From the NCBI GenBank assembly GCA_937920575.1, contig CAKZSF010000165.1, positions 1 to 6,802 of the forward strand: a stretch of 6,802 nucleotides of DNA, written 5' to 3'. The position numbers and the translations under genes are program-made. The first letter of the stretch is position 1. The number at the start of each line of letters is the position of its first letter. The stretch is from an uncultured Sphingomonadaceae bacterium. Its GTDB lineage: Bacteria; Pseudomonadota; Alphaproteobacteria; Sphingomonadales; Sphingomonadaceae. A model generated the notes under the pieces. That model did not search any database and was not told where the DNA came from. It saw only the letters and a list, made by a program, of their open reading frames with translations. Positions 6,553-6,802 of the stretch are shown here, in pieces.

Positions 6553-6802
6553 TGGCACTCGAGATCCTAATTGTTGATGATGAGAAGGACATTCGTGAAC
6601 TCGTCGGCGGCGTGCTGAGCGATGAAGGCTATGAGTGCCGCCTTGCCGGGGACAGCCAGACCGCCTTGGCAATGATCGACGAGCGGCGCCCCAGCCTCGT
6701 GCTGCTGGATGTCTGGCTCCACGGTAGCCCGATGGATGGGCTCGAAATTCTTGACGAAGTGAAGATCAGAGAGCCCGAGCTGCCAGTGGTCGTGTTCTCC
6801 GG
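6552..6802 (+). CDS. ntrX: Nitrogen regulation response regulator NtrX, N-terminal receiver part (cut by window edge)
   Basis: The first 83 codons are visible and the frame is open at the right edge. They encode a receiver domain: ILIVDDEKDIR (5-15) with the acidic pair Asp9/Asp10, phosphoacceptor Asp53 in LLDVWL (51-56), and VVFSG (80-84, last codon cut) ending in the Ser switch position. The motif DVWLHGSPMDGLEILDEVK (53-71) closely resembles NtrX rather than NtrC, notably the WL-x-GS-x-x-DG stretch. By family knowledge the missing part should hold an AAA+ domain and a Fis-type helix-turn-helix, but neither is visible. NtrX is the partner of NtrY just upstream. ATG 6552 has an excellent AAGGAGG site seven bases upstream. 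The 31-base gap from ntrY suggests the same transcript, with extra translation initiation at ntrX. Confidence 0.92.
   Translation, partial: MALEILIVDDEKDIRELVGGVLSDEGYECRLAGDSQTALAMIDERRPSLVLLDVWLHGSPMDGLEILDEVKIREPELPVVVFS

Noticed and set aside
751..6802. A new signalling system formed by the dusB-ntrBC-ntrYX linkage
   Set aside because: This gene order is a known, widespread alphaproteobacterial arrangement, and all domains are standard for their families.

Overview
The window looks like ordinary chromosomal DNA from an alphaproteobacterium. Its base composition is moderately GC-rich (mid-50s percent by eye). The gene order is divergent ispD(F), then dusB, ntrB, ntrC, ntrY and ntrX, which is a conserved alphaproteobacterial arrangement. 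The protein flavour suggests Sphingomonadales, perhaps an Erythrobacter-like lineage. That family-level placement is inference; the class-level one is well supported.

Layout. Positions 1-677 on the minus strand hold the IspD (CDP-ME synthase) part of an isoprenoid-pathway gene. It probably belongs to a bifunctional ispDF gene that runs off the left edge. A 73-base divergent intergenic region (678-750) separates it from a plus-strand cluster that fills the rest of the window: dusB (751-1767), ntrB (1764-2852), ntrC (2849-4252), a 57-base gap, ntrY (4310-6520), a 31-base junction, and the first 83 codons of ntrX (from 6552, cut by the right edge). dusB/ntrB and ntrB/ntrC each overlap by 4 bases (GTGA and ATGA), so they are probably translationally coupled. 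ntrY and ntrX are set apart by short spacers with their own signals.

How the genes work together. NtrB/NtrC is the soluble nitrogen-status two-component pair, a PAS-histidine kinase and a sigma-54 activator. NtrY/NtrX is its membrane-bound paralogue, linked in alphaproteobacteria to nitrogen and redox/envelope signalling. DusB modifies tRNA and is the usual leading gene of ntr operons (historically nifR3). IspD is a housekeeping MEP-pathway enzyme.

No tRNA, rRNA, mobile element, CRISPR array, phage gene or accessory island is visible, and I see no undescribed system. The most interesting details are at the ntrY-ntrX junction: a perfect 9-bp GC-rich inverted repeat at the 3' end of ntrY, then a 10-codon mini-ORF that shares one base with the ntrY stop and one with the ntrX start and contains the ntrX Shine-Dalgarno sequence. 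Others are a small direct repeat between ispD and dusB, an inverted repeat abutting the ntrY start, and an NtrC receiver domain that lacks the usual Met-Pro after its phosphoacceptor aspartate.
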